Shown here piece after piece: positions 34,225 to 48,120 of a stretch of 64,000 nucleotides of DNA (position 1 is its first letter; each line of letters begins with the position of its first letter). Both the position numbers and the translations under genes were made by a program. The notes beneath the pieces were generated by a model. The model was not told the DNA's origin. It did not search any database and was given only the letters and a program-made list of their open reading frames with translations. The DNA is from an uncultured Oscillospiraceae bacterium (GTDB taxonomy: Bacteria > Bacillota > Clostridia > Oscillospirales > Ruminococcaceae): contig URGV01000004.1 in the NCBI GenBank assembly GCA_900547455.1, positions 1 to 64,000 on the forward strand, written 5' to 3'.

Positions 34225-35265
34225 TTATTCCAAATCGTCGTCGGTCACTTCAGTATAGACATCGCCATACTTTTCCGCATCCCGTTTTCTGGCCTCGGCC
34301 AGCTTCTGACGGTTAATTTCCTTCTGCTTTTTGGCGCGTTCCTTTGCTTCCGCGTCGCCTGCGCGCGCTTTCTTTTTGGCCTCGATGCGCTCCAGACGTT
34401 CCTGTTCGCGGCGCTGCTCGGCCTCCTGCTTTGCCTTTTCGGCCATTTCCTTGGGATTATAGAACTTGTTGAGCACCATGGTCTGGATCATCATGAAGAC
34501 GTTGGAGAAAATCCAGTACATACCGACGCCGGCCGGGACCTGGAATGCGATGTACAGCGACATCAGCGGCGATACCAGCAGCATGACCTTCATGCTGCCC
34601 GCACCCGGGCCCTCCAGCATGGCCGGATTGTTTTTCATCGACAGCCAGGACGGGATAAAGGCGGTGACACCGGACAGAATCGGGATCAGGATCAGCGGGC
34701 TCAGCGACAAAGACGGGGTCTCGCCCAGGTTGATGCCGAAGAAGTTCAGATCAAACGACTGCAGGGTGGTGATAAAATCGGTACCCAGCGCCGCATAGGC
34801 CTCAGGGTTTGCCTGAACCGAGGAGATGATGGCCGTCTGCGGGGAGTACTGGCTGAAGGCGACTCCCAGCCCCTTCATAATCTCGGTGGCCTGTGTGATG
34901 ACATCGGCGCTGATGCCGAGGATGTGCTGCATGGGGTTGTAGATAACGTCGATCAGACCAAAGAGGACCAGCAAGGTGATCAGCATCGGCAGGCAGCCGC
35001 CGGCCGGATTATATTTTTCACGCTGGTAGAGCTTCTGCAGCTCCTCGTTCATCTTTGTCTGGTTTTTGGCGTACATCTTCTGGATCTCCTGCATCTGCGG
35101 CTGGATGGCAGCCATCTTGGCAGAAGATTTCTGCTGCTTGATGGACAGCGGCACCAAAACCAATCTGACCAGCAGCGTAAACAGGATCAGCGACCAGCCG
35201 TAGCTGTGCAGGATATTGTACAGCAGGCGCATGATCAGCCCTAGCGGATAACCAAGAATATTCAT
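34225..35265 (-). CDS. yidC: Membrane protein insertase YidC/OxaA
   Basis: Inserts membrane proteins with or without SecYEG. The 346-residue product is the short Gram-positive type without the large periplasmic domain. It has five or six helices, with the hydrophilic-groove arginine in LFTLLVRLVLVPLSIKQQ near 33 and the coiled cytoplasmic loop at 50-85. The C-terminus from about 255 is a long charged Lys/Glu/Arg tail. There is no obvious signal peptide or lipobox; the protein begins MNILGYPLGLIMRLLYNIL. It lies between yidD and jag. Confidence 0.94.
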   Translation of the reverse strand: MNILGYPLGLIMRLLYNILHSYGWSLILFTLLVRLVLVPLSIKQQKSSAKMAAIQPQMQEIQKMYAKNQTKMNEELQKLYQREKYNPAGGCLPMLITLLVLFGLIDVIYNPMQHILGISADVITQATEIMKGLGVAFSQYSPQTAIISSVQANPEAYAALGTDFITTLQSFDLNFFGINLGETPSLSLSPLILIPILSGVTAFIPSWLSMKNNPAMLEGPGAGSMKVMLLVSPLMSLYIAFQVPAGVGMYWIFSNVFMMIQTMVLNKFYNPKEMAEKAKQEAEQRREQERLERIEAKKKARAGDAEAKERAKKQKEINRQKLAEARKRDAEKYGDVYTEVTDDDLE

Positions 35266-35361
35266 CGAAAACCTCCATTCTGCACCTCTGCCCCCTCACA
35301 GATGGGGCGCGGGCGCCTGTGCCCGGCGGGACATTTCTGGTATAGGCATTGTGCCCGCCTT

Positions 35362-35619
35362 TTAAAGGCTGTGGTAGTGTCTGTCCCTCTCCTTTTTTCC
35401 GGGCTTTTTTTCGGGGACCGGGTCGTAGCCCCCAGGATGAAAAGGATGACATTTTAAGATGCGCCGCAGCGCAAGATATCCTCCCTTAATTGCTCCAAAC
35501 CGTTCGATTGCTGTAAAGGCATAAGCCGAACAGGTGGGGTAAAAGCGGCAGCAGGGCAAAAAAAGGGGAGAAATAAACTTTTGATAAAAGCGGATCAGCA
35601 AAAGCATCAAATATTTCAT
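35362..35619 (-). CDS. yidD: Membrane protein insertion efficiency factor YidD
   Basis: A small (85 residues) protein of the YidD family that helps YidC-dependent insertion. Family marks are [21 protein letters not shown] and [17 protein letters not shown], then [18 protein letters not shown]. It sits in its normal place between rnpA and yidC. Confidence 0.94.
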   Translation of the reverse strand: MKYLMLLLIRFYQKFISPLFLPCCRFYPTCSAYAFTAIERFGAIKGGYLALRRILKCHPFHPGGYDPVPEKKPGKKERDRHYHSL

Positions 35620-35756
35620 CTTGCATCAAAACCCCTTCCCTCCACTCCCCATTGACGAACCCCTGCCCAGCAGGCGGCCCGTTTTTTAAAGAGTCTGCTT
35701 GTTTTCTTTTTTATATAGCTGCCGCACACGCCGGCGGCAAACACCGCTTTTTCCTC

Positions 35757-36143
35757 TTACGAGACGGTTGGATCCTTTTTCTTTTTTGCCGCAGATCCTT
35801 TCTTTTCTTTATCGGGCTTTGTAAGGCTCATAATCTGTTTTTTCAGCACCGGTACAAGTTCGCTGGACTTTGCCTGTGCGGTCTTTGCCCTTGCCACAAA
35901 GACAAAATCCCAACCCTGCCCAATCTGCGGTTCCACCTGATGAAACGCCGCGCGGATAATTCTTTTGCAGCGGTTGCGGCACACCGCCTTGCCGATCTTT
36001 TTGGTGGCGGTGATTCCGATCCGGTTGCGGCCCAGGCGGTTTTTGCAGGCATAGGTGACGATCAGCGGATGGACTGCGCTGCTTCCTTTAAAGTAAAGGC
36101 GCCTGAATTCCTTATTCAGCTTTAAGGTCGTCTTTTTGTTCAA
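35757..36143 (-). CDS. rnpA: Ribonuclease P protein component
   Basis: The protein subunit of RNase P, which matures tRNA 5' ends. The 128-residue product shows the family region KNRLGRNRIGITATKKIGKAVCRNRCKRIIRAAFH, here read in parts near residues 32-66. The start is TTG with GGAGGACAAG ahead. The last 35 residues are Lys-rich and extend past the usual length near 115. It follows rpmH by 194 bases, a gap that contains one short hairpin around 36186-36207. Confidence 0.94.
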   Translation of the reverse strand: MNKKTTLKLNKEFRRLYFKGSSAVHPLIVTYACKNRLGRNRIGITATKKIGKAVCRNRCKRIIRAAFHQVEPQIGQGWDFVFVARAKTAQAKSSELVPVLKKQIMSLTKPDKEKKGSAAKKKKDPTVS

Positions 36144-36337
36144 GGCTTGTCCTCCATCCTACGATAGTGCGATAGATAAAAAGAAAGACCACTTATCGGG
36201 ATAAGTGGCCTGCTTATTCTGGAATGAAACATGGAAGGCAGAATAAACAGGAGCCTATTCCCTGTTTCCTCCCGGCATTCCCTCAAAAAGGATGCGCTGG
36301 ATATGTTGGCGGTCAGCAACAGGCTGCCGAACAGGAA

Positions 36338-36472
36338 TTAGTAGGTCAGCTGTTTTCTGCCTTTTGCTCTTCTGCGCGCAAGAACTTTGCGGCCGTTTTT
36401 GGTGGCCATTCTCTTTCTGAAGCCGTGCTCTTTCTTTCTCTGAAGCTTCTTTGGCTGATAGGTTCTGAACAT
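36338..36472 (-). CDS. rpmH: 50S ribosomal protein L34
   Basis: A 44-codon gene on the minus strand beginning [20 protein letters not shown] and ending GRKQLTY, the complete L34 sequence pattern. GGGAGGGTG precedes the ATG, and a near-consensus promoter lies 43 bases upstream. It is the first gene of rpmH-rnpA-yidD-yidC-jag, the usual leftward operon next to dnaA. Confidence 0.97.
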   Translation of the reverse strand: MFRTYQPKKLQRKKEHGFRKRMATKNGRKVLARRRAKGRKQLTY

Positions 36473-36514
36473 TCTCTTTCACCCTCCCTTCAAGACGAAA
36501 CCTTACAGAATAGA

Positions 36515-36543
36515 ATTATAGACAAAATCTCGCCAAAAGTCAA
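36515..36543 (-). promoter_or_regulatory. Promoter of the rpmH operon
   Basis: TTGACT and TATAAT with a 17-base spacer on the minus strand. Confidence 0.9.
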
Positions 36544-36659
36544 GAGAGGACCGGCTTTTTTCTTCCTTCCTGTATTCTAAAACGTCACTCGCGCCGCCTT
36601 TTCCCTCCCCCTTTCCGGCCCCCTTACAAAAAAGGACAAAAACTGCCGCCAGAATCTGT

Positions 36660-37013
36660 GTAGGATTACCTGTTAAAAACGGTGGAAAGCTCTTGAAAAC
36701 CGAGCCGGTCCTGTGTTAAAATAAGTGGTGTAAAAATCGTTGAAAGTTATTTTTCCATCTCTTTTCCACCATTCCTGCCGCCGTTTTTAAACCGGTTTTC
36801 CTGTATCTTAAAAAGTGGTGGATTTGCTGTTGGACAACCCGTTTAATCTGCTTTTAAAATCGTGAAACAAAAGTGCATATTTATTCACCCCCTGCTTGCT
36901 GCGCTGATAGAGCGGGGGCTTTGCTATCTCTTTTTGCCTGGTTTAGGGAGTTTGCAGGCAAGGATCTTTGGCAAGATATGTGCTTTGGCATAGAACAAAG
37001 AAGGGAACGAGCT
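36660..37013. promoter_or_regulatory. dnaA control region and upstream part of oriC
   Basis: It contains a dnaA promoter (TTGAAA 36693-36698, 18 bases, TAAAAT 36717-36722) and DnaA-box-like words GGTGGAAAG (36681-36689) and TTTTCCACC (36772-36780). A weak hairpin (CCCCC at 36888-36892 with GGGGG at 36914-36918) is followed by a T-rich run. It corresponds to the upstream box cluster of a bipartite origin. Confidence 0.55.
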
Positions 37014-38405
37014 ATGGAATCATTTAAGGAATTGTTTGAGATGGTCAAGGAGTACACGCGGCAATATGTGATCGACTCCAAAGAGCTGTCTGAAATCGCT
37101 TACCAGGTTTGGATCAAGAGCCTGGAACCGGTCAGCTTTGACGGCAACACCGCCGTTTTGTACATCAAGGCTGAATTTATGAAAAAGATTGTGGAGGAAA
37201 AATACCTCGGCCTGCTCACCAAGGCCTTTGAGTCGGTGGTGGGCTTCCCGGTCAAGGTGGAGATCCTGTGCGAAACCTCCTCCAATCCGGAGAAGAAGGA
37301 GCTCTCCCCCGCCTCGGTGCAGACCTCCGCGCCCTCCGCGGTGCTGCCTTCCTACAGTCAGGAGGAGATCGACATGAACAGCCAGGGCGGCGAGTATGAG
37401 TATACCTTCGCCACCTTCATCGTCGGCAGCTCCAACAAGTTTGCCCAGGCCGCCTGCCGCGCTGTCGCGCAGAATCCCGCCAGCGCCTACAACCCGCTGT
37501 TTATCTACGGCGGTTCGGGGCTTGGAAAAACCCACCTGCTGTACGCCATCGCCAGCGAGATCAAGGAAAGCCGCCCCAAAACCAACGTCATCTATGTCAA
37601 GGGCGAGGAATTTACCAACGAGCTGATCGCCGCCATCGGCAACGAGTCCACCCAGGACTTCCACGACAAGTACCGCCAGGCGGACGTGCTGTTAGTCGAC
37701 GATATCCAGTTCATCGGCGGCAAGGAGAGTACCCAGGAGGAGTTCTTCCACACCTTCGATTCGCTCTACCAGGACAACAAGCAGATCGTCCTGACCTCCG
37801 ACCGGCCGCCCAAGGAGATCAAAACGCTGGAAGAACGGCTGCGCACCCGCTTCGAGTGGGGCCTGATCGCGGACATTCAGCCGCCGGATTTTGAGACCCG
37901 CATCGCCATCATCAAGCGCAAGGCGGAGCTGTTGGATCTGGAAATCCCCAGCATTGTCGAGGAGTACATCGCCAACCACGTCAAAAACAATATCCGGCAG
38001 CTGGAAGGGGTGGTCAAAAAGCTCAACGCCTACAACAAGCTGGCGCAGACCCCTCCCTCCATCCTGCTCGCGCAGAGCGCCATCCGCGAAATCCTCACCG
38101 ACAACCAGCCGATTCCGGTCACCGTCGAGCGGATCATCTCGGAGGTGGGACGCACCTTCGGGGTCAGCCCGGAGGATATCCGCTCCTCCAAGCGCTCCTC
38201 CCAGATCTCCAACGCGCGGCAGATCGCCATGTACGTCATCCGTGAGATCACCCAGATGTCGATGGCTGCCATCGGCAACGAGTTTGGCGGGCGCGACCAC
38301 TCCACCGTCGTCTACGCAACCAGCCAGGTGGTCAAAAACATGAAGCAGGACACCAAGTATAAGGAAACTGTGGAGGATATCATCAAAAATATCCGCGATT
38401 CTTAA
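37014..38405 (+). CDS. dnaA: Chromosomal replication initiator DnaA
   Basis: An AAA+ ATPase that binds DnaA boxes and opens oriC. The 463-residue product has domain I (1-80), a short linker rich in Ser/Pro/Gln (90-115), domain III with Walker A GGSGLGKTHLLYAI near 160 and Walker B LLVDDIQFIGGKE near 220, and domain IV with ARQIAMYVIREITQMSM and the box-binding GGRDHSTVVYA. Start at 37014 follows GAAGGGAA; the 47 codons open upstream lie in the leader. A terminator follows, so dnaN has its own promoter. Confidence 0.97.
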   Translation: MESFKELFEMVKEYTRQYVIDSKELSEIAYQVWIKSLEPVSFDGNTAVLYIKAEFMKKIVEEKYLGLLTKAFESVVGFPVKVEILCETSSNPEKKELSPASVQTSAPSAVLPSYSQEEIDMNSQGGEYEYTFATFIVGSSNKFAQAACRAVAQNPASAYNPLFIYGGSGLGKTHLLYAIASEIKESRPKTNVIYVKGEEFTNELIAAIGNESTQDFHDKYRQADVLLVDDIQFIGGKESTQEEFFHTFDSLYQDNKQIVLTSDRPPKEIKTLEERLRTRFEWGLIADIQPPDFETRIAIIKRKAELLDLEIPSIVEEYIANHVKNNIRQLEGVVKKLNAYNKLAQTPPSILLAQSAIREILTDNQPIPVTVERIISEVGRTFGVSPEDIRSSKRSSQISNARQIAMYVIREITQMSMAAIGNEFGGRDHSTVVYATSQVVKNMKQDTKYKETVEDIIKNIRDS

Positions 38406-38411
38406 AAATGG

Positions 38412-38448
38412 CGGGGCGGTTCTTTTGTGAAAAACCGCCCCGTTTTTT
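38412..38448 (+). terminator. Terminator of dnaA
   Basis: A 10-bp stem (CGGGGCGGTT and AACCGCCCCG) followed by six T, seven bases past the stop. Confidence 0.93.
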
Positions 38449-38459
38449 GTGCGCATCGA

Positions 38460-38800
38460 TGTGGAAAATCGCTTTTTGTTGCACCTTTCCACCTTTTTTT
38501 CAGTCCTCTCCCACTTTCCACATTTCACCTGTTTCCACGTCGCTTGCATCCCGTCCTCTCTCTCCTCTCCTTTTTGCCCCAATTGCTCAACTTGTTTTTA
38601 ACATTTTCCACGAGGTTTTCAACTGTTTTCCGCATCCTGTTTTCTCCTCTCCACTTTTTCACAAAAAATATCGCGGCTTTTCCAAGGGTCCGTTTTCGTA
38701 TTTTTCCCTTCATCCTGCGCATTTTTATCGATTTTAACAAATCCACCGCCCCTACTACTATTACTATTCTTTTGATTCTTTCTTTCCTTCCCTTTCCATC
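38460..38800. other. oriC: DnaA-box cluster and unwinding region
   Basis: Near matches to the box TTATNCACA, here mostly of the form TTTTCCACA, lie at 38460-38468 (reverse), 38485-38493, 38514-38522, 38531-38539, 38604-38612 and 38655-38663. An AT-rich stretch follows, with a box-like AAATCCACC at 38739-38747 and the DnaA-trio tract. Position between dnaA and dnaN, at the switch of gene direction, fits the replication origin. Confidence 0.8.
38752..38772. other. DnaA-trio element
   Basis: CTA CTA CTA TTA CTA TTC TTT, read as triplets, gives 3'-GAT GAT GAT AAT GAT AAG AAA-5' on the other strand. This follows the (G/A)A(T/A) rule of the DnaA-trio known from B. subtilis. It is preceded by a box-like sequence and a short GC stretch (CCGCCC), as in the known basal unwinding system. 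Confidence 0.8.
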
Positions 38801-38963
38801 ATTGGAAGGTATGGTTTGAAAATCAAATTGCTAAAACATTTTGCAGCCAGAAGGTAAAAGGCTTGCAGTCAGGATAAGGATTGACGGAACTTTTGTTCCA
38901 TATCCATGCCCGTCCCTGTCTTTCCTGTGCGCACAGCCCTTACAAGAAATCTTTTATTAGGCC

Positions 38964-38992
38964 TTTTTTTAAGAGCGGAAATATGTTATAAT
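38964..38992 (+). promoter_or_regulatory. Promoter of dnaN
   Basis: An extended -10 (TGT-TATAAT, 38987-38992) with only a T run in the -35 place, 90 bases before dnaN. Confidence 0.55.
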
Positions 38993-39081
38993 TATTTTTA
39001 CAAATGCCCTCCCGGCCCTGATTGCCAAGGCTGAGGGATAGAATGGTTCGCTTTTTTAGTTTTAAGGAGGAACTCCCCATC

Positions 39082-40188
39082 ATGAAAATTATCTGCGAAA
39101 AGGACCTTTTGGTCGAAGCAGTTTCCAATGTGGCGCGCGCTGCCTGCGCCAAATCGCCGGTTCCGGCGCTGGAAGGCATCCTGCTCAAGGCGCAGGATGG
39201 CCAGCTGCAGCTGACCGGCTACGATCTGGAGCTGGGCATCGTCACCACCATCGAGGCCAAAACCGAGCAGCCCGGCCAGCTGATCCTGTCAGCCAGACTG
39301 CTGCTGGACATTATTCGCCGCATCCCGGCGCAGACGGTCAGCATCCTCTCGGATGAGCGGGACCTGGCAACCATCCGCGGCGGTGCTTCGGAATTTACCA
39401 TCCCGGGACTCAACGCGGAGGAATATCCGGAGCTGCCAAACTTTGAGCAGCAGTCGGATTTGGTGCTCAAACAGGGCGTGCTCAAGTCGATGATCGACCA
39501 GACGCTGTTTGCCATCGCGACCACCGACTCCAAGCCGGTGCACACCGGTTCTCTGTTCGACGTCAAGGACTCCTGCGTCACCCTGGTTTCGGTGGACGGC
39601 TACCGGCTGGCGCTGCGCAGGGAGCCGATTGTCTCCGACCTGACCACCCGCTTTATTGTGCCGGGCAAAACGCTGGCGGAGATCTCCAAGCTGCTCAAAG
39701 AGGAGGACGAGGAGGCTTATCTTGCGCTGTCGCAGAAGCACATCGTCTTCCGCATCGGCGGTTACTACGTTGTCTCCCGCCTGCTGGAGGGCGAATTCCT
39801 CGACTACAATGCGGCCATCCCGAAGGTCAGCAAGACAACGGTTAAAATCAATACCCGCAGCCTGACCGACGCGGTGGAGAGAACTTCTCTGCTGATCTCC
39901 GACCGGCTGCGCAGCCCCATCCGCCTGTCCGCGATGGACCAGAAGGTGCAGCTGAACTGCTCGACCTCGATGGGCAAGGCGCACGACGAGGTGGACTGCG
40001 AGATGAGCGGCGAGGCGGTCAGCATGGGCTTTAACAACAAGTATCTGATGGACGCGCTCAAGGCTTCCGACTGCGATATGGTCAAGCTGGAGATTAACGG
40101 CGCGCTCTCTCCGATGCGGATTCTGCCGCTGGAGGGGGAGAGCTTCCTGTTCCTGGTGCTGCCAGTGAGGGTGAAAAACGATGACTAA
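39082..40188 (+). CDS. dnaN: DNA polymerase III sliding clamp, beta subunit
   Basis: The 368-residue clamp with its three repeated domains: [16 protein letters not shown] start, [20 protein letters not shown] near 115, [14 protein letters not shown] near 315 and the C-terminal [19 protein letters not shown] that ends the hydrophobic cleft. I use the ATG at 39082 behind AAGGAGG. The gene overlaps the next one by 8 bases. Confidence 0.97.
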   Translation: MKIICEKDLLVEAVSNVARAACAKSPVPALEGILLKAQDGQLQLTGYDLELGIVTTIEAKTEQPGQLILSARLLLDIIRRIPAQTVSILSDERDLATIRGGASEFTIPGLNAEEYPELPNFEQQSDLVLKQGVLKSMIDQTLFAIATTDSKPVHTGSLFDVKDSCVTLVSVDGYRLALRREPIVSDLTTRFIVPGKTLAEISKLLKEEDEEAYLALSQKHIVFRIGGYYVVSRLLEGEFLDYNAAIPKVSKTTVKINTRSLTDAVERTSLLISDRLRSPIRLSAMDQKVQLNCSTSMGKAHDEVDCEMSGEAVSMGFNNKYLMDALKASDCDMVKLEINGALSPMRILPLEGESFLFLVLPVRVKNDD

Positions 40189-40402
40189 TACCGAGAAAGT
40201 TTTGATTACAACCGAGTTTATCAAGCTCGATTCTTTTTTGAAGTACGCGGGTTTGACCGATACCGGCGGACAGGCCAAGGAGATGGTGCTGGAAGGAATG
40301 GTGAAGGTCAACGGGGAAGTCTGCACCATGCGGGGCAAAAAGATCCGCCCCGGCGACGTGGTGGAGGCGGACGGCCGGCGCTTTGAGGCAGCCGCGGAGT
40401 AA
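40181..40402 (+). CDS. S4-domain RNA-binding protein (YaaA/RlbA-like)
   Basis: A 73-residue protein made almost wholly of an S4 fold ([20 protein letters not shown], then [19 protein letters not shown]). It is the protein usually found between dnaN and recF in Firmicutes and thought to bind ribosomal RNA. Its ATG lies inside the end of dnaN, so translation is probably coupled. Confidence 0.92.
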   Translation: MTNTEKVLITTEFIKLDSFLKYAGLTDTGGQAKEMVLEGMVKVNGEVCTMRGKKIRPGDVVEADGRRFEAAAE

Positions 40403-40420
40403 AGCAGGAGGGAAAAACGG

Positions 40421-41557
40421 GTGAGGCTTGCAAGCATTGAGCTGAACAATTTTCGCAATATTGCTGCGATGCAGCTGAATGCGGTGCCGGGGGTCAATGT
40501 CATCCACGGGGAAAACGCCCAGGGAAAGACCAACATCATCGAGGCGATCTGGCTGTTCACCGGCGCCAAGAGCTTCCGCGGCGCCAAGGACAAGGAGATG
40601 CTCCGCTTTGGGCAGAAGCGCTGCAGTGTCCACACCGTTTTTGCCACCGCCATGCGGGAACAGACCGCCTCGATCGAGCTGTTTGCGCCCAGCCAGTCGC
40701 TGCTGGAGAAAAAGTCGAAGTCGGTCCACCTCAACGGCGTCCCGCTGGAAAGCGCGGCGGAGCTTGCCGGGCAGTTTTACGCGGTGGTCTTTTCGCCGGC
40801 GCACCTGTCGCTGGTGCGGGAGGGGCCGGCCTTCCGACGCAAATTCCTGGACACCGCCATCGGCCAGCTCATGCCAAAGTACAGCCATTACCTGCGCGAG
40901 TATCAGCGCATCCTGCTGCAGCGCAACACCCTGCTCAAGGACATCGCCCAGTTTCCGCAGCTGCAGGACACGATGGATGTCTGGGAGGAAAACCTGGCCA
41001 AAGCGGCCGCTTCGGTCGCTTTTTGCAGGGCGCGGTATGTGGAGCGCATCCGCCCGAAGGCCGCGCAGGTCTATGAGGGGATCTCCTCCGGGCGAGAAAG
41101 AATGGATCTGAGCTATCAGTGCGGCCTCAAGGACGCCCATCTGTGTACCCGGGAGGAGCTGCGCGCCTTTTACCGGGAGGAGCTGCTGCACGACCGCAAG
41201 GAGGATATCCAGCGGGGAAGCACCCGCAGCGGCCCCCAGAGGGACGACCTGGAGATCCTGGTCAACGAGGTTCCCGCGCGCCTGTACGGCTCACAGGGGC
41301 AGCAGCGCAGCAGTGTGCTGGCTTTAAAGATGGCCGAGTGCAGCATGGTGGAGGAGACCACCAGCGAAGCTCCCATCGTTTTGCTGGACGATGTGATGAG
41401 CGAGCTGGACGCGGGCAGGCGGGATTACCTGCTCAACCATCTGGACAACTGGCAGGTGTTTGTCACCTGCTGTGACGACGAGAGCTTTCGGGAACTGCGC
41501 AACGGCCGGAGCTTTTTGATCGATGCCGGTCAGCTACAGCGGACCGAGGATTTTTAA
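40421..41557 (+). CDS. recF: DNA repair and replication protein RecF
   Basis: A 378-residue SMC-like ATPase that loads RecA at gaps with RecO and RecR. It has Walker A GENAQGKTNIIEAIW near 29, the signature region YGSQGQQRSSVLALKMAE near 288 and Walker B IVLLDDVMSELD near 318. The start is GTG behind GGAGGG. It follows the S4 gene by 18 bases and precedes the remB-like gene by 14. Confidence 0.96.
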   Translation: MRLASIELNNFRNIAAMQLNAVPGVNVIHGENAQGKTNIIEAIWLFTGAKSFRGAKDKEMLRFGQKRCSVHTVFATAMREQTASIELFAPSQSLLEKKSKSVHLNGVPLESAAELAGQFYAVVFSPAHLSLVREGPAFRRKFLDTAIGQLMPKYSHYLREYQRILLQRNTLLKDIAQFPQLQDTMDVWEENLAKAAASVAFCRARYVERIRPKAAQVYEGISSGRERMDLSYQCGLKDAHLCTREELRAFYREELLHDRKEDIQRGSTRSGPQRDDLEILVNEVPARLYGSQGQQRSSVLALKMAECSMVEETTSEAPIVLLDDVMSELDAGRRDYLLNHLDNWQVFVTCCDDESFRELRNGRSFLIDAGQLQRTEDF

Positions 41558-41571
41558 AGGAGGCGGAAAGG

Positions 41572-41856
41572 ATGTATCTGCATCTGGGACAGGATGTGGT
41601 GGTGCGCAGCCGCGACATCATCGGCATCTTCGACATTGAAAACACCTCGGTCTCCAAGATCACCAAGGAGTATCTGGGCGGCAAGGAGAAGGAGCATCGG
41701 GTAGTGAACGTCTCGACCGAGCTGCCAAAATCCTTCATCGTCTGCAGCAGCGGAGACGGACGGGAAAAGGGGGAGATCACCGTCTACATTTCGCAGATTT
41801 CCTGCTCCACCCTCAAAAAGAGAAGCGGCTTTGTGCAGCGGCTGGGAATTTTGTAG
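41572..41856 (+). CDS. remB: DUF370 / RemB-like protein
   Basis: A 94-residue protein of the RemA/RemB (DUF370) family, with MYLHLGQDVVVRSRDIIGIF and the middle TSVSKITKEYLG. In B. subtilis the copy between recF and gyrB is RemB (YaaB); the related RemA activates biofilm matrix genes. The position here is the same, so I call it RemB-like, but its target genes are unknown. AAGGAGG precedes the start and a terminator follows. Confidence 0.88.
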   Translation: MYLHLGQDVVVRSRDIIGIFDIENTSVSKITKEYLGGKEKEHRVVNVSTELPKSFIVCSSGDGREKGEITVYISQISCSTLKKRSGFVQRLGIL

Positions 41857-41881
41857 AACAGTGGCTGCCGAGAGATAAAAA

Positions 41882-41925
41882 AGGGGCTGTTGACCGAGCG
41901 CGGTCGGCGGCCTTTTTTGTTTTGC
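41882..41925 (+). terminator. Terminator after the remB-like gene
   Basis: A stem of about 11 pairs with three G-U pairs (GGGCTGTTGACC with GGTCGGCGGCC) followed by six T. The rest of the gap up to 42058 holds no gene. Confidence 0.8.
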
Positions 41926-42058
41926 GTTTATCTGTGAAAATCCCGGTGTGAAAAGGCGAAAAGGGCGGGCTTAAAAGGGGCGGAGCGGCTTTCTCTCAAC
42001 CCGCTTTTGACCTTTTTCAAAAAAGCCCATTAAGAAGAAAGAAATCCGCCAAAAAACA

Positions 42059-42088
42059 TTGTAAAGACAGCGTGTTTTATGGTATAAT
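42059..42088 (+). promoter_or_regulatory. Promoter of gyrB
   Basis: TTGTAA and TATAAT spaced by 18 bases, about 145 bases before the start of gyrB. It implies gyrB is not just read through from recF. Confidence 0.7.
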
Positions 42089-42205
42089 AAAAAGGTATTC
42101 GGAAAAGAAAAATCCCTGTTTTGCCGCGCTTTTTTCGCCGTTCTCCCGCAGGGGAACAGGGGCAGAAAAGGAAAGGGAAAATCGCCTGGCAAACAAGGGC
42201 TTTGA

Positions 42206-44188
<1,983 letters not shown>

Positions 44189-44200
44189 GAGAGCCCGGTT

Positions 44201-44779
44201 ATGAAAAAAGAAAAAGTACAGAACACATCCGAGAAGCGCTCGGTCAACGATTTTGAGCACCGCATGACCATCCAGCTGACCGAGCAGCACTACATCGACT
44301 ATGCCATGGCCCATTCGCAGGATCAGATCAAAAAGGGCCGCCAGCGGGCCATCCTGTGGGCGGTGCTGTTCACCGTTGTGGGCTGTGTGGCCATCTACCG
44401 CGGCGCCTTTATGGAGGGATGGATGTCGGAAATCTACCTGGTGGCCGGCGTGCTGATGATCGTCTTTCAGCTCTTTAACCTGTTTTATAACTTTGTCATG
44501 TTTCCCATCGCGCTGCGGCATTCGGTTTCCAAGGAGCTCAAAAAGGATACGAGCCTGCTGGAACCGATGGAATACGCCTTCGAGCCGGATAAGATCGTCT
44601 GCTTTTTAAATGGCAGGCACCGCAGCACCACCTTGTGCAGCGAAATCTTTGAGGTGGAAAAAAACGATCAGACGCTGGTGCTCAAGATCAAAAACGGCAA
44701 GAGAATCATCATCCCAAAAACCGCGCTGGAGCAGGCGGACCCGGTGATCCGCGAGCAGGTGGCAGCGCTGGGAAAATAG
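44201..44779 (+). CDS. YcxB-like membrane protein, first of a pair
   Basis: A 192-residue protein with two helices near 46-66 and 78-100 and a C-terminal YcxB-like domain (CFLNGRHRSTTLCSEIFEVE, IKNGKRIIIPKTALEQ). GGAGAG lies before the ATG, 12 bases after gyrB. The role of this family is unknown. The gene is unusual in standing between gyrB and gyrA, which are normally adjacent. Confidence 0.8.
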   Translation: MKKEKVQNTSEKRSVNDFEHRMTIQLTEQHYIDYAMAHSQDQIKKGRQRAILWAVLFTVVGCVAIYRGAFMEGWMSEIYLVAGVLMIVFQLFNLFYNFVMFPIALRHSVSKELKKDTSLLEPMEYAFEPDKIVCFLNGRHRSTTLCSEIFEVEKNDQTLVLKIKNGKRIIIPKTALEQADPVIREQVAALGK

Positions 44780-44821
44780 AGAGGGACCCCAACACATCAA
44801 ACAAGAAAAGAGGGCTAAATC

Positions 44822-45439
44822 ATGCAACCGCTTGAAGAGAAGATGGAACAGCAGCAGGAACAGCTGGAACAAAACGAGGAGATGGAGCAGGCACAGGAAC
44901 AGGAGCAGCTGGAGGAGACCCCGCAGGACGACGCTCCGGAAGGCTACCGCATCGACTTTGCGGTGCGCTATGTCGATATTTTTGAGGGCCTGGAGGCCAC
45001 CGACAAGGCCGACGGCACCAACAAAAAGCCAAAGCGCCTGTTTGTGATCCTGACGCTGCTGATGTGCGCGCAGGTCATCTGGTATGCCTACAGCGGCAAC
45101 GGCTTTGCGCTGGTCTTTGCCATTGTGCTGGGCGCCATGGCGCTGGTGCTGCGAAACAGTTACCAGAAGGCCAACCGCGCGATTGCAAAGGCCTTTGAGG
45201 AGGAGGGCGACCAGCGTGTCATTGTGGGGGAGGAGAAGCTCTACCTGAACGAAAAAGAGGTTGCCTACAGCGAGATTGCCCATTGCTATCAGCTCAAGCA
45301 CTGCTTCTCGATTGTCTATCAGGGCAACCACGTCTATGTCATCCCCAAAAGTGTGCTGAATGTGGAGCAGGCGCAGGAGCTTGCCAGCCTGATGCAGCAG
45401 AAGGCGCCGCAGGCTTATCACGATTTGACCCAGAAATAG
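44822..45439 (+). CDS. YcxB-like membrane protein, second of a pair
   Basis: A 205-residue paralogue of the preceding gene, with a Gln/Glu-rich N-terminal 35 residues that may form a coiled coil. Two helices follow near 73-105, and then a YcxB-like domain (EEKLYLNEKEVAYSEIAHCY, GNHVYVIPKSVLNVEQAQEL). Both proteins start the soluble part with a similar phrase (YIDYAMAH against YRIDFAVRY). Its end lies 34 bases before gyrA, so it should be on the gyrase transcript. Confidence 0.78.
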   Translation: MQPLEEKMEQQQEQLEQNEEMEQAQEQEQLEETPQDDAPEGYRIDFAVRYVDIFEGLEATDKADGTNKKPKRLFVILTLLMCAQVIWYAYSGNGFALVFAIVLGAMALVLRNSYQKANRAIAKAFEEEGDQRVIVGEEKLYLNEKEVAYSEIAHCYQLKHCFSIVYQGNHVYVIPKSVLNVEQAQELASLMQQKAPQAYHDLTQK

Positions 45440-45473
45440 TCTTGCCGGCTTGTGTGGAAAGGAATGAGAACAG

Positions 45474-48083
<2,610 letters not shown>

Positions 48084-48120
48084 AAATCAATTGATCTCTT
48101 TGTTCCAGTACAGCTATCCA

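Noticed and set aside
36255..36580. Frames of 75 and 118 codons over rpmH
   Set aside because: They are out of frame with the 44-codon L34 gene, which has all family features.
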